8,362 nt of DNA from Spirochaetota bacterium. Lineage in GTDB: Bacteria; Spirochaetota; JAGLSM01; JAKPMW01. The translations under genes and the position numbers were made by a program. The notes beneath the pieces were generated by a model, which did not search any database, had not been told where the DNA came from, and saw nothing but the letters and a program-made list of their open reading frames with translations. How positions within the stretch are numbered: position 1 is the first letter of the stretch; each line of letters begins with the position of its first letter. This document shows positions 6,874 to 8,362 of the stretch, one piece after another. The DNA is taken from NCBI GenBank assembly GCA_029548715.1, contig JAKPMW010000372.1:1-8362 (forward strand). The letters run 5' to 3'.

Positions 6874-6953
6874 ACCGACGTCTCCTTGAAAAAGTGTGCT
6901 CTCAACTGCATGCATGGACGCCGGCATGAAACCCCATTTACGGCGCAAAGCGA

Positions 6954-6983
6954 AATTTACTGGTGCCCACGCATCAATGACAA
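6954..6983 (-). promoter_or_regulatory. candidate promoter of yebC-ruvC-sigma-like operon
   Basis: On the minus strand TTGTCA (6983-6978) and TAAATT (6959-6954) are 18 bp apart, 5/6 and 4/6 matches to the sigma70 hexamers. The transcript would begin near 6947 and have a leader of about 74 nt before the yebC ATG. An overlapping TTGACT just upstream has no matching -10 at the right distance. Confidence 0.4.
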
Positions 6984-7061
6984 GTCAAACCCTTGGTCTT
7001 TATGGTGAACAGCGTCCCGTCAGCCAGCGCGCGACATCTGCCCGGCAGGTGCTTTCCGCAG

Positions 7062-7067
7062 TATTAT
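7062..7067 (+). promoter_or_regulatory. possible -10 box of the rhomboid-like gene
   Basis: TATTAT lies 33 bp before the ATG at 7100 and would start transcription near 7074, leaving space for the CAGGAG ribosome site (7085-7090). No convincing -35 hexamer lies 16-18 bp upstream, and there is no TG extension, so the call is weak. Confidence 0.2.
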
Positions 7068-7099
7068 TTTGGACAGACCTGCAACAGGAGACCCGGACA

Positions 7100-7954
7100 A
7101 TGCACCAGACGTCACCCATCCGAGCCTGGCACATCCTCATGCTCTCAATTGGCGGGCTCTCCCTCCTGCACATCCTCGGGCAGGCCGGACCGGGGTTGGC
7201 CGAACTGCTTGTCTGGGCACCAGGAACAGTCGAGTCCGGCCAGATCTGGCGTCTGGTGACCCACGCCTTCATCATGATTGACCCGCTCTCGCTCTTTTTC
7301 GAACTCATCTTCATCTGGTTTATCGTCCCCTCGGTCGAGGATGACTGGGGGACCGGTCCGGTCCTGCTGTTTTTTGCCGCCGCCACTGCGGCATCGGCCG
7401 GGGCTGCGATTCTCCTCGGACAGATCGGAATCAGGGTGCCCTTTCTCTTCGGCCCCGGTGCAGCCCTGCTCGGTTTCATGTACGCCTTTTCCCGCCGCAA
7501 CCCGGACCAGACCTTTCTTCTCTTTTTTGTCCTTCCCGTACAAGCCAGATGGTTTGTCGCTGTGTATGTGGCAATGCGGGCCGTGTTTTCGGTCTCCCAG
7601 CCGGTCATGCTCTCCCTCCTCCTGGCAGAGCTGGCCGGAGCACTTGCCGCCCTCGGACTGCGGGCCGCCTTCATTCATGCGGGAGAGAGGGCATCCTCGC
7701 GCCGCCGGGCAGCGCTGACAGAGAGCGGGCACGACAGCAGCCTTGAGCAGCGAAACGCCCGCCTTCTCAAACTGGTCCAGGCCAGACCCGGGGAAGACGA
7801 AACCCGGCGGCTCCTTCAAGCCGAAGAAAACCGGACCTTTGACTTTTCCGTCTGCCCGCTGGCGGACTTTTCGGAAGCAGACCGCTATTGCCAGCGCTGT
7901 GAGGCCTACGGCCACTGCCTGGCCCGCTCGACACGGCGCACACAGCAGGACTGA
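7100..7954 (+). CDS. rhomboid-fold membrane protein, probably catalytically dead, with Cys-rich tail
   Basis: A 284-residue protein with about six hydrophobic segments (roughly 10-28, 54-76, 86-107, 113-130, 136-155 and 163-192) in a rhomboid-like order. It retains the family's GQIWRLVTHAFI (47-58), like the GQ-WR-T--F motif. The catalytic GxSG is replaced by FGPGA (117-121), with Pro where Ser should be. The last helix has LLLAELAGALAAL where active enzymes have a His (Glu177 here). The loop-2 His and Asn also appear absent (LSLFFEL). A soluble tail of about 90 residues follows, predicted helical and charged, ending in a Cys cluster with spacing C-x11-C-x2-C-x5-C (252-273). The ATG at 7100 is chosen because CAGGAG precedes it by 9 nt and hydrophobic sequence begins soon after; the frame is open upstream to 6896. 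A role as pseudo-protease or membrane adaptor is inference. Confidence 0.8.
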   Translation: MHQTSPIRAWHILMLSIGGLSLLHILGQAGPGLAELLVWAPGTVESGQIWRLVTHAFIMIDPLSLFFELIFIWFIVPSVEDDWGTGPVLLFFAAATAASAGAAILLGQIGIRVPFLFGPGAALLGFMYAFSRRNPDQTFLLFFVLPVQARWFVAVYVAMRAVFSVSQPVMLSLLLAELAGALAALGLRAAFIHAGERASSRRRAALTESGHDSSLEQRNARLLKLVQARPGEDETRRLLQAEENRTFDFSVCPLADFSEADRYCQRCEAYGHCLARSTRRTQQD

Positions 7955-8048
7955 GGACTGTTCCCCACGACAACCGTCAGGAAAAACCCGTTTGCACAGG
8001 ACAGGCCCGGCAACAGCGGGACATCATGCTGCCTTGTCGTGCCGGGGC

Positions 8049-8075
8049 AAAAAAAAATCGCCTTTGCAGGCGATT
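8049..8075 (-). terminator. intrinsic terminator after tRNA-Asp
   Basis: Read on the minus strand, a perfect 7-bp stem (AATCGCC/GGCGATT) with a TGCAAA loop is followed directly by a run of T: nine A's at 8049-8057 on the plus strand, the first T's also closing the stem. It begins 8 nt after the tRNA 3' end. It serves the tRNA transcript; on the plus strand there is no T run, so it should not stop the rhomboid-like gene. Confidence 0.87.
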
Positions 8076-8082
8076 GAAATAT

Positions 8083-8156
8083 CGGAGATGACGGGACTTG
8101 AACCCGCGGCCTCTGGCTTGACAGGCCAGCGCTCTAACCAGCTGAGCTACACCTCC
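8083..8156 (-). tRNA. tRNA-Asp (anticodon GTC)
   Basis: A 74-nt cloverleaf on the minus strand. The acceptor stem GGAGGTG/CATCTCC has one G-T pair, the D arm is GCTC...GAGC, and the anticodon stem CTGGC/GCCAG encloses the loop CTGTCAA with anticodon GTC. The T arm is GCGGG-TTCAAGT-CCCGT. The discriminator base is G, the usual Asp identity base. The 3' CCA is not encoded, so a CCA-adding enzyme must complete it. A promoter and a terminator frame it as a single-gene unit. Confidence 0.96.
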
Positions 8157-8169
8157 AACCGACTCCAGT

Positions 8170-8198
8170 AATCTACAAATTGCCGTCCGCCCGGTCAA
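8170..8198 (-). promoter_or_regulatory. sigma70-type promoter of tRNA-Asp
   Basis: On the minus strand TTGACC (8198-8193) and TAGATT (8175-8170) are separated by 17 bp. The -10 box ends 13 nt before the mature tRNA 5' end, so the primary transcript would have only a short 5' leader. It lies between the PilZ gene stop and the tRNA. Confidence 0.68.
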
Positions 8199-8220
8199 AA
8201 GATTTTTACGTTTTTTTTGT

Positions 8221-8362
8221 TCAGCGCTGATTGATGACGTAGCGCTGGACGTAGCGGTCGATCTTCTGCTGGATCGCCCCGGACTTGTCCTCAAAATCGA
8301 GTCCATACACATAGCCGCTCTCGTCGGGAATCCGGCGTACAACCTTACAGACAATGTCGTTG
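8221..8362 (-). CDS. PilZ-domain protein, C-terminal fragment
   Basis: The last 46 codons of a gene that enters from beyond the right edge and stops with TGA at 8221-8223. The fragment begins NDIVCKVVRRIPDESG, then YVYGLDFEDKSG, and ends with a helix QQKIDRYVQRYVINQR. The alternation of beta strands (KVVR, the YGLDF turn) followed by an amphipathic C-terminal helix is the usual end of a PilZ domain, a cyclic-di-GMP binding beta barrel found in motility and signalling proteins. The N-terminal RxxxR and D/NxSxxG ligand motifs lie outside the window, so ligand binding cannot be judged. No clear terminator follows; the tRNA-Asp promoter begins 22 bp downstream. Confidence 0.7.
   Translation of the reverse strand, partial: NDIVCKVVRRIPDESGYVYGLDFEDKSGAIQQKIDRYVQRYVINQR

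Noticed and set aside
6874..6948. N-terminal extension of yebC to an upstream ATG
   Set aside because: The family starts at MSGHSKW, and AAGGAG is placed for the ATG at 6873; the extension covers the probable leader.
7966..8041. Inverted repeat CACGACAA/TTGTCGTG between the rhomboid-like gene and the tRNA terminator
   Set aside because: Arms of 8 bp are separated by 60 nt and have no T run; likely chance.

Overview
The window is a compact, GC-rich bacterial chromosomal segment of mostly housekeeping genes. I see no insertion sequence, phage gene or CRISPR array. The organism cannot be fixed from sequence alone. A DUF2225 protein, a YpdA-type flavoprotein, a PilZ protein and a tRNA gene without an encoded CCA would fit a high-GC spirochaete of the Spirochaeta/Alkalispirochaeta kind, but this is a low-confidence inference.

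Left part (1-3816, minus strand): a three-gene operon read right to left. It holds a YpdA/thioredoxin-reductase-like flavoprotein, a DUF2225 zinc-motif protein and the helicase gene recG, whose 3' end is cut by the window edge. Gene spacings are 15 and 8 bp. A good sigma70-type promoter (TTGACG-18-TACACT) lies just upstream. The first two genes start with GTG.

Middle (3762-4776): a 391-bp intergenic region with two tandem Shine-Dalgarno/start modules and tiny ORFs leads into a plus-strand, membrane-anchored YdcF/SanA-type DUF218 protein. The end of this gene overlaps, by 35 bp, the end of a convergent minus-strand gene.

Right-middle (4742-6983, minus strand): the operon yebC - ruvC - sigma-like gene. 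ruvC starts with TTG inside the end of yebC. The third protein has sigma70 region 2-like and region 4-like ends separated by an unusually long, basic middle section.

Right part (7062-8362): a plus-strand rhomboid-fold membrane protein that has lost the catalytic Ser and His and carries a cytosolic four-Cys tail; then, on the minus strand, a self-contained tRNA-Asp(GTC) unit with promoter and strong intrinsic terminator; then the 3' end of a PilZ-domain gene.

Functionally, recG and ruvC both process branched DNA (fork regression and Holliday junction cleavage). YebC is a translation-assisting or regulatory factor. The least ordinary items are the sigma-like protein, the pseudo-rhomboid with its Cys tail, and the YpdA-like enzyme without the signature Cys.
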